Shown here one piece after another: positions 41,226 to 50,435 of a stretch of 64,000 bases of DNA (position 1 is the first letter of the stretch; every line of letters begins with the position of its first letter). This DNA comes from Nocardia kruczakiae NBRC 101016. GTDB taxonomy: Bacteria; Actinomycetota; Actinomycetes; Mycobacteriales; Mycobacteriaceae. The stretch spans positions 62,001 to 126,000 of the forward strand of contig NZ_BDBL01000014.1 in assembly GCF_001612965.1 (NCBI RefSeq). The letters are read 5' to 3'. The translations under genes and the position numbers were made by a program. A model generated the notes under the pieces. That model saw only the letters and a list, made by a program, of their open reading frames with translations. It made no database searches and was not told the DNA's origin.

Positions 41226-44200
41226 ATGGTTCGGATTCGGGTCCTCGGAGCACTGACCGCGTCGGACGAGCGCGGTGAACTCGATCTCGGCGGTCCGCGA
41301 CAGCGCGGCGTGCTGGCCCGGCTACTGGTCGCCCGGGGCGAGGTGGTGCCGGTCGACCGACTGATCGACGACCTGTGGCGCGGCGAGCCGCCGCCGCGGG
41401 CGCTGGGCTCGCTGCAGGCCTACGTATCCAATCTGCGGCGGCTGCTGGAGCCGGAGCGGGCGCCGCGTGCACCGGCAGCGGTCCTGGTCAGCCGCGCCCC
41501 CGGATACGCGCTGCGGCTCGACACCGAGGCGGTGGATGCCTGGTTGTTCGGCGCGGAGCTGGATCTGGCCGCGCGACAGATGGATCCACAGCGGCGGCGG
41601 GGCGCCCTCGAGCAGGCGCTGGCACGCTGGCAGGGGCCGGCGTACGGAGCCTATGCGCAGGAGGCCTGGGCGACCGCGGAGGCGGCGCGACTCGAGGAAT
41701 TGCGGCTCAGTGCGCGCGAACAGCTGGCGGAGGCCCTGCTCGACCAGGACGAACCCGCGCTGGCGGCGGCCGAAGCCGAAGTCCTGACCCGCGAGCATCC
41801 GTTGCGTGAGGAGGCCTGGCGGCTCACCGCGCTGGCGCGCTACCGGGCCGGACGCCAAGCGGACGCACTCGCCGCACTGCGGCAGGCGCGCGAGATCCTC
41901 GCCGACGAACTCGGCATCGATCCGGGACCTGCCCTGACGCGGTTGGAATCCGACATCCTCGCCCAGCGAATCCCGGTGCAGGAGAAGGTGATCGCGGAGT
42001 CGCTCCCGCCGCGCCCGGCCGCGGCGTCCACGGCGACGCTACTGTTCGGCCGCGACGCCGAACTCGCCGCGCTACATGCGGCAGCCCGGGGCGACGGACC
42101 ACGGACGGCGACGGTGACTGGTGAGGCGGGCAGCGGGAAAACCGCTCTGCTGCACCGTCTTCGCGACGAGTTGTGCGGCGCGGGATATCGCGTGGTGATC
42201 GGTCGCTGCCCGGAGGACGAGGCCGCCCCGTCGGCGTGGCCGTGGGTCGAGATCCTGCGTGCCCTGGCCGGCGAACACGATCCCGGGGAACTGGCGCCCA
42301 CCCTCGCTCCGCTGCTCACCGACGGCGCGGGGCCCGATCGGGCCGACCGCGCGCACGGCCGTTTCCTGCTGCACCGGGCGGTGATCGACTATCTCACCGC
42401 GGTCGCGCACGTGCGGCCGCTGGCGATTCTGCTCGATGACGCCCATCGGTGTGATGCCGAGACCGCCGCGCTGCTCGCAGCGGTGGCCATCCGGGCGCCG
42501 GTCTTCACGGTGATCGGTTACCGGCCCGACGAGGTGCCGCCCGCGCTGGCCGATGCGCTGGCGAGTTCGGCGACCACCGTCCGTGCGCGAATCCGGTTGC
42601 GCGGCCTCGGGACAGCCGACAGCGCCCGGCTCGTCGGCGCACTCATCGGACGCGCACCCGCGGATTCGGTGGTGGCGACATTGCACGATCGCACCGGCGG
42701 CAATCCCTTCTACCTCATCGAGATCGCGCGCCTGTTGCAGAGCGAGGGCGAGCTGGTCGCCGCGTCCGAGGTCCCCGACGGTGTCCGAGATGTGTTGCGC
42801 CGCAGGCTGTCCCGGCTTCCGGAGACGGCCGTGGCCGTGTTGCGCCTGGCCGCGGTGATCGGCCGCGAATTCGACCTCGAGGTTCTGGTGCGGGCCGCCG
42901 AGGTAGGCGAGGAGGAGGTGCTGGACGCGGTCGAGGCCGGAGTGGTCGCCGGGCTCCTGCACGAACCCGGCAGCGGGCGAGCGCGTTTCGCCCATGTCCT
43001 GGTGCGGGACACGCTGCTGGGGGATCTGTCGCGGATCCGCCGCGACCGCTGGCATCGCCGCATCGGCGCCGCCGTCGAGGAGCTCGACCCGGCCGATCTC
43101 ACCGCCCTCGCCTACCACTACGGGGAATCGGTGACACCGCAGACCGCGCGGCGAGCCGCCGACTACGCGGTGGCCGCGGCGCAGCGCGCCGAGCAGCGCT
43201 TCGCCCACGACGTCGCCGCCGCCGGATACGAACGCGCGGCCCACGCGCTCGAACGCCATCCCGGCGGCGACACCGTCGACGAGCGGGTGGCATTGCTGTG
43301 CCGAGCCGGACGCAGCCACCTCGTCTGCGGCGCCGGCGTCGCCGCGCGCGCCGCCCGTGACCGCGCCGCGACGCTGGCCGAGGACGCCGACCGGCCGGAC
43401 CTGCTGGTGCGGGCGTTCACCGCCTGGGACGCCCCGACGCCCTGGATGAACCGGCGCTACGGTGTCGTCGACCATGCCGTGGTCGCCCGCCTCGAGACCG
43501 CGCTGCGGTATCCGGGGCTGGCATCCGCCGACCGGTGCCGGCTGTCGGTCGCGCTGGTGGAGGAGATCGGTGGCGCCGAACTCGACCGGGCGCGCCGGGT
43601 GGCCGGTGACGCCGAGGCCCTCGCCCGCGACCTCGGCGACGACACACTGCTCGCACCGGCGCTGCAGGCCCGGGCTTCGCTCTACGACAGTCCGGATCGC
43701 GGTGCGCTCGGCGCCGAACTGATCGAGATCGGGCAGCGCAACGATCACCATGCCTACCTGCTGCTGGGCCACACCGTCGCGCTGCAGGCCGCCGCCTTCG
43801 CCGGCGACCTCGAGGCGGCCCGCGCACATCTCGAGGCGGCCACCGTGCCGGCCGACCGATATCAGTGGCGGCAAGCCCAGGCGGCGAACGCGATGGCCCG
43901 GGGACTGCTGGCACTGGTGGGCGGCGACGCCGACGACGCCGAGCGACGTTACCTGGAGGCCGCCGAATTGCTCGCCCGCACAGGCATTTTCAATGCCGGT
44001 ACGCTCCCGCTCATGGCGCTGTTCACGGTCCGCCTGTATCAGGGCCGGGCCGGGGAACTGGCCGAGGCGATCGAGGAATTCATCCGAAGCGCCTCGGCGG
44101 ACACCGCGGACGCGACCGTCGACTTCCACGCGCTCGTCCTGCTCGCCGCCGGTGACCGGGCTGCGGCGGCCCGCATCCGGCGCCGCGCACGACCGGTTCC

Positions 44201-44498
44201 CGAAGACCTGTTCCGCTCGCTGTTCCTCACCCTGCGCGGCATGGTGATCGCGGCGCTCGGCACGGCCGAGGAGGCCGCCGCGATCTACCGGGACCTGGTG
44301 CGATACCGCGATCGACTCGGTGGCGCCGACACCGGGTCGTTCACCGTCGGCCCGGTCGATCTCGTGCTGGGAGACCTGGCAACGCGGTGCGGCGATCCGG
44401 ATCTCGCCGCCGGACACCACCGCGCCGCCCTGCGCATCGCCGAGGCTTGCGTGAACCAGGGGTGGATCGACGCCGCTCGCGCGCGTCTCGACCACTGA
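41226..44498 (+). CDS. SARP-type BTAD/AAA transcriptional regulator (AfsR-like)
   Basis: This 1090-residue protein has three parts. An OmpR-like winged helix (1-95: LGGPRQRGVLARLLVARGEV, RALGSLQAYVSNLRRLL) leads to a bacterial transcriptional activation domain (100-250). Next is an AAA/NACHT-type ATPase with Walker A GEAGSGKT (299-306) and Walker B LAILLDDAH. The rest is a long helical TPR-like region. No C-terminal LuxR helix-turn-helix is present. Such regulators activate secondary or stress genes. The ATG at 41226 is three codons after a TTG that could also start. Confidence 0.93.
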   Translation: MVRIRVLGALTASDERGELDLGGPRQRGVLARLLVARGEVVPVDRLIDDLWRGEPPPRALGSLQAYVSNLRRLLEPERAPRAPAAVLVSRAPGYALRLDTEAVDAWLFGAELDLAARQMDPQRRRGALEQALARWQGPAYGAYAQEAWATAEAARLEELRLSAREQLAEALLDQDEPALAAAEAEVLTREHPLREEAWRLTALARYRAGRQADALAALRQAREILADELGIDPGPALTRLESDILAQRIPVQEKVIAESLPPRPAAASTATLLFGRDAELAALHAAARGDGPRTATVTGEAGSGKTALLHRLRDELCGAGYRVVIGRCPEDEAAPSAWPWVEILRALAGEHDPGELAPTLAPLLTDGAGPDRADRAHGRFLLHRAVIDYLTAVAHVRPLAILLDDAHRCDAETAALLAAVAIRAPVFTVIGYRPDEVPPALADALASSATTVRARIRLRGLGTADSARLVGALIGRAPADSVVATLHDRTGGNPFYLIEIARLLQSEGELVAASEVPDGVRDVLRRRLSRLPETAVAVLRLAAVIGREFDLEVLVRAAEVGEEEVLDAVEAGVVAGLLHEPGSGRARFAHVLVRDTLLGDLSRIRRDRWHRRIGAAVEELDPADLTALAYHYGESVTPQTARRAADYAVAAAQRAEQRFAHDVAAAGYERAAHALERHPGGDTVDERVALLCRAGRSHLVCGAGVAARAARDRAATLAEDADRPDLLVRAFTAWDAPTPWMNRRYGVVDHAVVARLETALRYPGLASADRCRLSVALVEEIGGAELDRARRVAGDAEALARDLGDDTLLAPALQARASLYDSPDRGALGAELIEIGQRNDHHAYLLLGHTVALQAAAFAGDLEAARAHLEAATVPADRYQWRQAQAANAMARGLLALVGGDADDAERRYLEAAELLARTGIFNAGTLPLMALFTVRLYQGRAGELAEAIEEFIRSASADTADATVDFHALVLLAAGDRAAAARIRRRARPVPEDLFRSLFLTLRGMVIAALGTAEEAAAIYRDLVRYRDRLGGADTGSFTVGPVDLVLGDLATRCGDPDLAAGHHRAALRIAEACVNQGWIDAARARLDH

Positions 44499-44570
44499 TC
44501 GGTCACTGGTCGCTCACAAGCAGGATCCGGATCGTCGGTACCCGACCGCCTTCCGACCCGAGGAGCTCCC

Positions 44571-45023
44571 GTGCCCGACACCCGCCGTATCGCCACCGAC
44601 CTGCGCTTGAAGACCGTGACCAGCCTGCACCGCACACTGCTCGACGTGACCGGTGGCCGCATCGGTACCCGCTTCAAGAACATGCCCACGCTGACCCTGA
44701 CCACCGTCGGCCGACGCAGCGGGCGCCCGCACACCGTGGTACTCACCGTCCCGATCGTGGACGGCGAGCGCTATCTGATCGTAGCGTCGCGGGGCGGGGA
44801 CGCCGTCTCGCCCGCCTGGTACCACAACCTGTGCGCCGAGCCGCGCGTCGAGGTGTCCTTCCGGCACGGGGCGGCACGTCCCATGACCGCGCGCGTACTC
44901 ACCCCGGCCGAACGCGAGGCGCGGTGGCCGCAGGTGGTGCGGGCCTATCCGGGCTACGCGGACTATCAGAAGCGGACGGCCCGGCGGATTCCGGTGATCG
45001 AGTTGTCCCCGTGCGGCAAGTGA
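44571..45023 (+). CDS. Ddn-like deazaflavin (F420)-dependent oxidoreductase
   Basis: This 150-residue split-barrel protein has the family pattern LTLTTVGRRSGRPHTVVLTV (about 40-59), YLIVASRGGDAVSPAWYHNL (about 66-85) and the VEVSFRHG strand. It matches the F420H2-dependent nitroreductase/quinone reductase group of M. tuberculosis Ddn. Members reduce quinones and nitro compounds with F420. The GTG at 44571 follows GAGGAGCTC. It is 72 bases downstream of the BTAD regulator on the same strand. Confidence 0.9.
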   Translation: MPDTRRIATDLRLKTVTSLHRTLLDVTGGRIGTRFKNMPTLTLTTVGRRSGRPHTVVLTVPIVDGERYLIVASRGGDAVSPAWYHNLCAEPRVEVSFRHGAARPMTARVLTPAEREARWPQVVRAYPGYADYQKRTARRIPVIELSPCGK

Positions 45024-45072
45024 CCACCTCGTGTGCCGTCGCACGGGATGGGCTGTGCGGCAATGTATTCGG

Positions 45073-45885
45073 CTACGGGAATCGCACCATGGCTTCCTGC
45101 GCGAAGGAGGCGACCAGCGCACCGTTCTCGGTGAACACGTCCCCGCGGCCGAAGCAGCGGCCCTGCGCCATCACCGGGCTGTCCTGGCGCAGCAACAGCC
45201 ACTCGTCGGTGCGGAACGGCCGGTGGAACCAGAGGGTGTGGCTGGTGACCGCCGAGCGGAACGCGGTGCCGTTGCCGCGCTGGCACACTCCCTCGAGCGG
45301 GCGCAGCGCGGTACCGATGAGCGTGAGGTCGGTGGCGTAGCCGGTCAACGCCGGCGCGAGCGCGGCGTCGGCGGCCGGCGTCCGCATCCACAACTCGAAT
45401 TCCGGTGCGGCCGAACCGGTGTCGTCGAGGTCGACGTTCGTCCGTGTCTCCCACGGGATGATGTCGAAGCCGGCCTTGTGCTCGGCCGAGAGCAGCGGCC
45501 CGATCGGCGCGGTCGCCTGCTGTTCGGGACCGTCATCGGCGGCGTGCAGCGACATCGCCGCGGTGGCAACGATTCCCGAGGCCTGCTCGGCCAGCACGGT
45601 TACCGAGGCGAAGGTCCGCCCCTGATGCTGGACCTGCACACGGTATCGAAGCGCCTCGTCCGGTTTACCCTCGCGGGGAAACAGCGCGTGCAGCGATTTG
45701 ACGGATTTGTCCGGACAGGTCAGCTGCGCGGCGCGCACGAATTGCGCCAGCAACTGGCCGCCGAAGATCCGGTAGTACCCCAGGCTCTGGTTGGGGCCGG
45801 AGAACACCGCGGTATCGCGGTCGTCGCCGGCCGGAACCGAACGCAGGTCGAGACAAGCGAGAAGGTCGCTCCACAGATCGGGCAT
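45073..45885 (-). CDS. Acyl-CoA thioesterase II (TesB-like)
   Basis: This 270-residue double hot-dog protein has FSGPNQSLGYYRIFGGQLLAQ (first domain, with the GGQ loop), KSVKSLHALFPREGKP, and the second-domain segments SHTLWFHRPFRTDEWLLLRQ and GRCFGRGDVFTENGALVASF, with Asp and Gln/Thr catalytic positions typical of TesB. It releases free acids from acyl-CoA and may recycle CoA or remove dead-end intermediates. It follows the TetR gene on the same strand, with a GAGAAT palindrome 32 bases before its start. Confidence 0.92.
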   Translation of the reverse strand: MPDLWSDLLACLDLRSVPAGDDRDTAVFSGPNQSLGYYRIFGGQLLAQFVRAAQLTCPDKSVKSLHALFPREGKPDEALRYRVQVQHQGRTFASVTVLAEQASGIVATAAMSLHAADDGPEQQATAPIGPLLSAEHKAGFDIIPWETRTNVDLDDTGSAAPEFELWMRTPAADAALAPALTGYATDLTLIGTALRPLEGVCQRGNGTAFRSAVTSHTLWFHRPFRTDEWLLLRQDSPVMAQGRCFGRGDVFTENGALVASFAQEAMVRFP

Positions 45886-45916
45886 GAGTCCGAGTGTAAG
45901 CGACCTTCTCTATCGG

Positions 45917-45931
45917 GAGAATGGAATTCTC
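45917..45931. promoter_or_regulatory. GAGAAT-type operator (site c), before the thioesterase gene
   Basis: GAGAATGGAATTCTC has perfect 6-base arms. It overlaps the last two bases of the TetR gene and lies 32 bases upstream of the thioesterase ATG. A second TTCTC/GAGAA inverted pair (45906-45921) overlaps it. It is one of the closest matches to the consensus. Confidence 0.7.
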
Positions 45932-46583
45932 AGCCTTGGGCAAAGCCGTGAGCGCAGAAGTTCCAAACTTCCTCGGCGGTGATCGGGTGGGTGGTCTCCT
46001 CGTCGATGCCGCCGGTGGACTGCGCGGTGAACATCACCGTCTGCATGACCATCGCCGCGGTCCGGCGGGCATTGAGTTCCTTGCGCAACCGGCCCTGCTC
46101 CTGGGCCTTCTCCATCAACTCCGTGATGAGGCTCAGCAGCGGCGCATGCGCCACCTTCACCTGCGCGGGATGCGAAACCAGCAGCTGCGGAGCGAAATCC
46201 GTGAACAGCGGGCGCTGCGCGGTCGGATCCGGACGGCTCAGTTCGAACAGCAGCTCGATGGTCACCCGCAGCTGGTCGATCGGATCGTCCTGCCCGTCGG
46301 CGGCCGCCCGGAGCTGGTCCGCGGTGCGGCCGAGCGCATCCTCGAACAGGGCCAGCAGCAGTTCGTGTTTACCGTCGAACTGCAGGTAGAAGCTGCGCAG
46401 CGACTGCTTGGAGCGGTCCACCACTTCCTGCACGGTGAAATCGGTGGTGCCCTTTTCGGTGATGATGGCCTGGGCCGCGTCGAGGAAGCGCTGCACTCGC
46501 TGTTCGGCACGCAATTTCGCGGTCCGGATCGAGCGCTCGACGGCGCGTTGCTTCCAGGCGGGCTCTTCGCTGGGGCTGCTCAC
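45930..46583 (-). CDS. TetR-family regulator, likely master of the GAGAAT regulon
   Basis: This 217-residue protein has a basic lead (KQRAVERSIRTAKLRAEQRV), the helix-turn-helix FTVQEVVDRSKQSLRSFYLQ then FDGKHELLLALFEDAL (about 48-83) and an all-helical ligand domain with LLSLITELMEKAQEQGRLRK. It sits divergent from the dehydrogenase operon and directly before the thioesterase gene. Palindromes of the same type lie on both sides of it (45917-45931, 46634-46648, 46708-46722). I infer that it senses an acyl-CoA and represses these units. Direct binding is not shown. Confidence 0.9.
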   Translation of the reverse strand: MSSPSEEPAWKQRAVERSIRTAKLRAEQRVQRFLDAAQAIITEKGTTDFTVQEVVDRSKQSLRSFYLQFDGKHELLLALFEDALGRTADQLRAAADGQDDPIDQLRVTIELLFELSRPDPTAQRPLFTDFAPQLLVSHPAQVKVAHAPLLSLITELMEKAQEQGRLRKELNARRTAAMVMQTVMFTAQSTGGIDEETTHPITAEEVWNFCAHGFAQG

Positions 46584-46633
46584 GGTCGGCTCGGTCCTTG
46601 GTTATGTGTGCAGAACATGAATGCACTGTACCG

Positions 46634-46648
46634 GAGAATGTCATGTTC
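46634..46648. promoter_or_regulatory. Degenerate GAGAAT-type site before the TetR gene
   Basis: GAGAATGTCATGTTC reads GAACATGACATTCTC on the other strand, 13 of 15 bases like site f. It lies 51 bases upstream of the TetR start and may serve autoregulation. Confidence 0.45.
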
Positions 46649-46707
46649 CCGGGCACTGAGGGCGCGTGTTCGGGAACGGCATGAGAGACTGTTACTTTCT
46701 GTTGTGG

Positions 46708-46722
46708 AGAATGATATTCTCG
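46708..46722. promoter_or_regulatory. GAGAAT-type operator (site d), TetR/dehydrogenase divergent region
   Basis: GAGAATGATATTCTC has perfect 6-base arms and lies 40 bases before the dehydrogenase start at 46762 and 125 bases before the TetR start. It is likely to control both directions. Confidence 0.7.
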
Positions 46723-46761
46723 CGTCGGTAGGCGGTCTAGCGGCCAGAGAGGCGGTCCGGG

Positions 46762-47760
46762 ATGCTTGTGGAGTTCGACTCCGAACAAAGACTCTGGCGC
46801 GACACCGTGCGCGAGGCGGTCGGCAAACAGTGTCCGGCGTCGCTGATCCGCGAGATCGCCGACAAGGACGGCGACCCGATGCCGTTGTGGCGCACCTACA
46901 TCGAGCTGGGCTGGACCGAATTGACCGGCGACGCGGCCGCTGTCGAGCTGGCGATCGTCCTCGAGGAACTGGGCCGGGCCACCGATCCCACGCCGTATCT
47001 GGCCACGATGACCCAATTCGCCCCACTGGCAACGGAATTCACCGATCCCGCGGTGGCCGGCACGGCCGTGTACGAGGGTGTGGACGCGGTCCTCGACGCC
47101 GACGGCTGGGTGCTCGGCGGCACCGCCCACCACATCCTCGACGGCGACCGCGCCGAACGGTTCGCGGTGGTGACCAAAGCGGGCGTGTTCGTGGTGCCGG
47201 CGGCCGAGGTGCAGGTGCGCCGCAGCGCGGTCTTCGATCCGGTGCTGCACATCGCCGAGGTGCGCTTCGACGGCGTGCGCGCCGGACACGATCGGCGCAG
47301 CACGGTGGATGTGGCGCGGGCGCGCCAGTTCGCCGCCACCGGGATGGCTCTGACCGTCGTCGGCGCCTGTCAGCGGATTCTGGACCTGGTGCTGGACCAT
47401 GTGCGCACCCGCCACCAGTTCGGTGTGCCGATCGGCTCGCTGCAGGCGGTCAAACACAAGGCCGCCGATATGCATGTGGCGATCGAGCGGGCCCGGGCGC
47501 TGGCCTATTTCGCGGCGCTGACCATCGCCGAGGACGACCCACGCCGGGCGCTGGCGGCCTCGATGGCGAAGGCCGGCGCGGGGGAGTGTCAGAACGTGGT
47601 GTTCCGCAACGGCTTACAGCTGTTCGGGGCCATGGGTTTCACCTGGGAGAACGACCTGCAGTTCGCGCTCAAACGAGCCCATGCCGGCGAGCTGATGCTC
47701 GGCGGTGCGGCCGAACACCGGGCGCTGATCGCCGAGGAGTGCCGTGCAACTGAGATTTGA
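46762..47760 (+). CDS. Acyl-CoA dehydrogenase subunit, C-terminal-motif half of a split pair
   Basis: This 332-residue protein carries RTRHQFGVPIGSLQAVKHKA and LFGAMGFTWENDLQ in its C-terminal half but lacks a SEPGAGSD/WTS middle domain. The next gene supplies these. The two genes overlap by 17 bases, and the proteins should form an alpha2beta2 dehydrogenase with composite active sites. It is the first gene of an operon behind operator site d. The N-terminus is a normal FadE helical domain (FDSEQRLWRDTVREAVGKQC). Confidence 0.88.
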   Translation: MLVEFDSEQRLWRDTVREAVGKQCPASLIREIADKDGDPMPLWRTYIELGWTELTGDAAAVELAIVLEELGRATDPTPYLATMTQFAPLATEFTDPAVAGTAVYEGVDAVLDADGWVLGGTAHHILDGDRAERFAVVTKAGVFVVPAAEVQVRRSAVFDPVLHIAEVRFDGVRAGHDRRSTVDVARARQFAATGMALTVVGACQRILDLVLDHVRTRHQFGVPIGSLQAVKHKAADMHVAIERARALAYFAALTIAEDDPRRALAASMAKAGAGECQNVVFRNGLQLFGAMGFTWENDLQFALKRAHAGELMLGGAAEHRALIAEECRATEI

Positions 47761-48922
47761 CGACGACGTCGAGGAGTTCCGGGCCGAATTCGTGGCCTTC
47801 CTCGACGCCCATCTGCCCGATGCGGCCACCGCGAGCCGGCGGCGGTCGCATTCCAGCGCCGACGTCCCCGAATGGGCGCGCGACTGGCAGCGGCTGCAGT
47901 TCGATCACGGCTGGCTGCTACCCGGCAACCCGCCCGAATTCGGCGGGCGCAACGCCGGCATCCTGCAGCAGTACGTCCATCTACAGGAGTTGTCGGACCG
48001 GCGTATCTATCACAGCTTCAATCCGCAGGGCGTCGGAATCGTCGCCGCGTCGCTGCTGTCGTTCGGCACCGAGGAGCAGAAAACCCGGTGGGCGAGAAGA
48101 ATTCTGCGCGCGGAGATCACCGCCGCGCTCGGTATGAGCGAACCCGGGGCGGGATCGGATCTGGCCGGTCTGCGCACCCGGGCCGTGCGCGACGGTGACG
48201 AATTCGTCGTCGACGGGCAGAAGGTGTGGACCTCCGGCGCCCACGACGCCGATGTGCTGCTGACCTTCGTGCGCACCGATCCCGACGCGCCGAAACACAA
48301 GGGGATCAGCGTGCTGCTGATTCCCACCGATACCCCCGGCGTGACGCGACGACCGTTCGCCTCGGTCTGCGGTCCGCACGATCTGGATTTCAACGAGGTG
48401 TTCTTCGAAGGTGCGCGGGTGCCGGCGGAGAATCTGGTCGGCCCGCTGCACGGCGGATGGGGCGTCGCGAACGGCTCGCTCGGACACGAACGCACACTGC
48501 TGTGGTTGTCCTACGCGGACCGGCTCGAGGAACTGGCCGCCGATTTCGCCCCGGAGACGGTGCTCGATCGCGATCACTACGCCACGCTGATCATGGACAG
48601 CTACGCCCTGCGGCTGCTCGGTTCGGCGGCGCTGGCCCGCGCCGCGCGCGGCGAACAGGATGTGGCGGCGCTGTCGGTGCTGAAGGTCTTCGGCTCCGAA
48701 GCGGTGCAGACCGCCTCCGGACACGCCCTGCGCGCCCAGGGAGCCGGCGGCCTGATCCATCCGGCGCGGACCACGCCGTTCAACCCGCTGAATCTGGATG
48801 CCTTCGGCGCCGGCTGGTTCGAGCGCTACACCCGCAGTTTCGCCGGGACGATCGCCGGCGGCACATCCGAAATCCAGCGCAACATCATCGCCGAGCGCGT
48901 GCTCGGCCTGCCCCGAGGCTGA
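47744..48922 (+). CDS. Acyl-CoA dehydrogenase subunit, FAD/substrate-motif half of a split pair
   Basis: This 392-residue protein has LLPGNPPEFGGRNAGI, ALGMSEPGAGSDLAGLRTRA, VDGQKVWTSGAHDADVLLTF and the end GGTSEIQRNIIAERVLGLPR. The Arg/HGG motifs of homomeric enzymes are missing, in line with partnership with the preceding 332-residue subunit. Together they should introduce an alpha-beta double bond in a CoA ester, with electrons passed to ETF. It starts at a GTG inside the partner gene. The substrate cannot be read from the sequence. Confidence 0.9.
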   Translation: MQLRFDDDVEEFRAEFVAFLDAHLPDAATASRRRSHSSADVPEWARDWQRLQFDHGWLLPGNPPEFGGRNAGILQQYVHLQELSDRRIYHSFNPQGVGIVAASLLSFGTEEQKTRWARRILRAEITAALGMSEPGAGSDLAGLRTRAVRDGDEFVVDGQKVWTSGAHDADVLLTFVRTDPDAPKHKGISVLLIPTDTPGVTRRPFASVCGPHDLDFNEVFFEGARVPAENLVGPLHGGWGVANGSLGHERTLLWLSYADRLEELAADFAPETVLDRDHYATLIMDSYALRLLGSAALARAARGEQDVAALSVLKVFGSEAVQTASGHALRAQGAGGLIHPARTTPFNPLNLDAFGAGWFERYTRSFAGTIAGGTSEIQRNIIAERVLGLPRG

Positions 48923-48931
48923 GGAGCCGTC

Positions 48932-49717
48932 GTGTACATCACCTACGAGGCCGCCGACAAAATCGCGACCATCACCCTGAACCGGCCGGAGGCGGCCAAC
49001 GCGCAGAACGGCGAACTGCTCGATGAACTCGACGCCGCCTGGACCCGCGCCGCCACCGACGACGAGGTGTCGGTGATCGTGTTGCGCGCCAACGGAAAAC
49101 ACTTCTCCGCCGGCCACGATCTGAAGGACCGGTCGTGGCCGGACCCGTCGAAGATCACCCTCGACCGCATCTACGCCCTCGAGTCGCGGCGCTATCTGGA
49201 GTACTCGCTGCGCTGGCGCAACACTCCCAAACCGTCGATCGCCGCGGTCCAGGGCCGCTGCATCGCCGGTGGACTGCTGCTGTGCTGGCCGTGCGATCTG
49301 ATCGTGGCCGCCGAGGACGCGCAATTCTCCGACCCGGTGGTGCTGATGGGCATCGGCGGGGTCGAATATCACGGGCACACCTGGGAATTGGGTCCGCGCA
49401 AGGCCAAGGAGATCCTGTTCACCGGGCGCCCGATCACCGCGCGGGAAGCCGAACAGGTCGGCATGGTCAACACCGTCGTCCCGCGCGACGAACTGGACTC
49501 GCAGACCCGGGCATTGGCCGAACGCATCGCCGCGATGCCGCCGTTCGGACTGCGCCAGGCCAAGCGCGCGGTCAATCAGACCCTCGATGTACAGGGCTTC
49601 TACGCGGCCATCCAGTCGGTGTTCGACGTGCATCAGACCGGGCACGGCAATGCGCTCAGCGTCAACGGTTATCCGATTCTGGTGAACCTGGACGAGATGA
49701 AACAGAAGATCGAGTGA
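48932..49717 (+). CDS. Enoyl-CoA hydratase/isomerase family protein
   Basis: This 261-residue crotonase has KIATITLNRPEAANAQNGEL, the oxyanion segment GKHFSAGHDLKDRSW and a second segment QGRCIAGGLLLCWPCDLIVA with VLMGIGGVEYHGHTWELGPR. The GGVEYHGH block, in place of a plain GIxPGAGG, resembles ECHs of unusual CoA substrates. It should hydrate the product of the dehydrogenase pair upstream. It starts nine bases after the dehydrogenase stop, in the same operon. Confidence 0.92.
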   Translation: MYITYEAADKIATITLNRPEAANAQNGELLDELDAAWTRAATDDEVSVIVLRANGKHFSAGHDLKDRSWPDPSKITLDRIYALESRRYLEYSLRWRNTPKPSIAAVQGRCIAGGLLLCWPCDLIVAAEDAQFSDPVVLMGIGGVEYHGHTWELGPRKAKEILFTGRPITAREAEQVGMVNTVVPRDELDSQTRALAERIAAMPPFGLRQAKRAVNQTLDVQGFYAAIQSVFDVHQTGHGNALSVNGYPILVNLDEMKQKIE

Positions 49718-49728
49718 AGGGCATATCC

Positions 49729-50247
49729 ATGCGCAACAAGATGATTCGCGGTGCGGCGGGTCTGTGCGGCATCGCGGTGATCGCGGCGGCGACCGTCACC
49801 GGTTGTAGTGACGACAAGTCCGACGACACCGCCACCACCACGACGGCCGCGGCCGCGACCACCTCCGCGGCGGCGCCCGCCGCCGGATCGTCGGCGGCCG
49901 ATCCGGCGACCACCAAGGCGGTCACCGACGCCTACGTCTTGTTCTTCGACGCCGAACAGCCCGCCGACAAGCGCGCCGCCGCCGTGGAGAAGGGCGACGT
50001 GTTCGCGCCGGTGCTCACCGCCCAGGCCGGCAACCCGCAGGCACAGGGCACCTCCGCGACGGTCTCGAAGGTCACCACCGTCGACGCCGGACATGCCGAC
50101 GTGACCTACACGCTGCTGATGGGCGGCAATCCGGTGCTTCCGGATCAGGCCGGGCAGGCCGTGCAGGAGAACGGACAGTGGAAGGTCGCCGCCACCACCT
50201 TCTGCGCCCTGCTGAAGTTGCAGGGCGGCACCGCCCCCGCCTGCTGA
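49729..50247 (+). CDS. Putative lipoprotein, MTB12-like C-terminal domain
   Basis: The 172-residue product begins with a lipoprotein signal (MRNKMIRGAAGLCGIAVIAA, lipobox VTGC, modified Cys near residue 26). A long Ala/Thr/Ser linker follows, then a small alpha-beta domain (KAVTDAYVLFFDAEQPADKR; HADVTYTLLMGGNPVLPDQA; QENGQWKVAATTFCALLKL). The domain pattern resembles the mycobacterial low-molecular-weight antigen MTB12. It should sit on the outer face of the membrane. It is 11 bases after the hydratase gene, but its role in that operon is unclear. Confidence 0.75.
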   Translation: MRNKMIRGAAGLCGIAVIAAATVTGCSDDKSDDTATTTTAAAATTSAAAPAAGSSAADPATTKAVTDAYVLFFDAEQPADKRAAAVEKGDVFAPVLTAQAGNPQAQGTSATVSKVTTVDAGHADVTYTLLMGGNPVLPDQAGQAVQENGQWKVAATTFCALLKLQGGTAPAC

Positions 50248-50435
50248 TCGGTTGCTCCCGGCTCCTGATCGACCCGCAGCGGCAGGGGGCACACCGCCGC
50301 GGCCGGCACCGGCTGGCACACTGCAAGGGTCCCGCCGATCACCGCGGGGCGATGCGAGCGCCGGCCGAACGCCGGCGTGCCAGGTGCGCCCGGTCGGCGT
50401 CGGTTCGCCGTCCGGCGGGAGAGTGAGAACCGAAT

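Noticed and set aside
42072..44495. An 807-codon open frame opposite the BTAD-AAA regulator
   Set aside because: It mirrors the coding strand of a protein with unmistakable domains and shows no family pattern.
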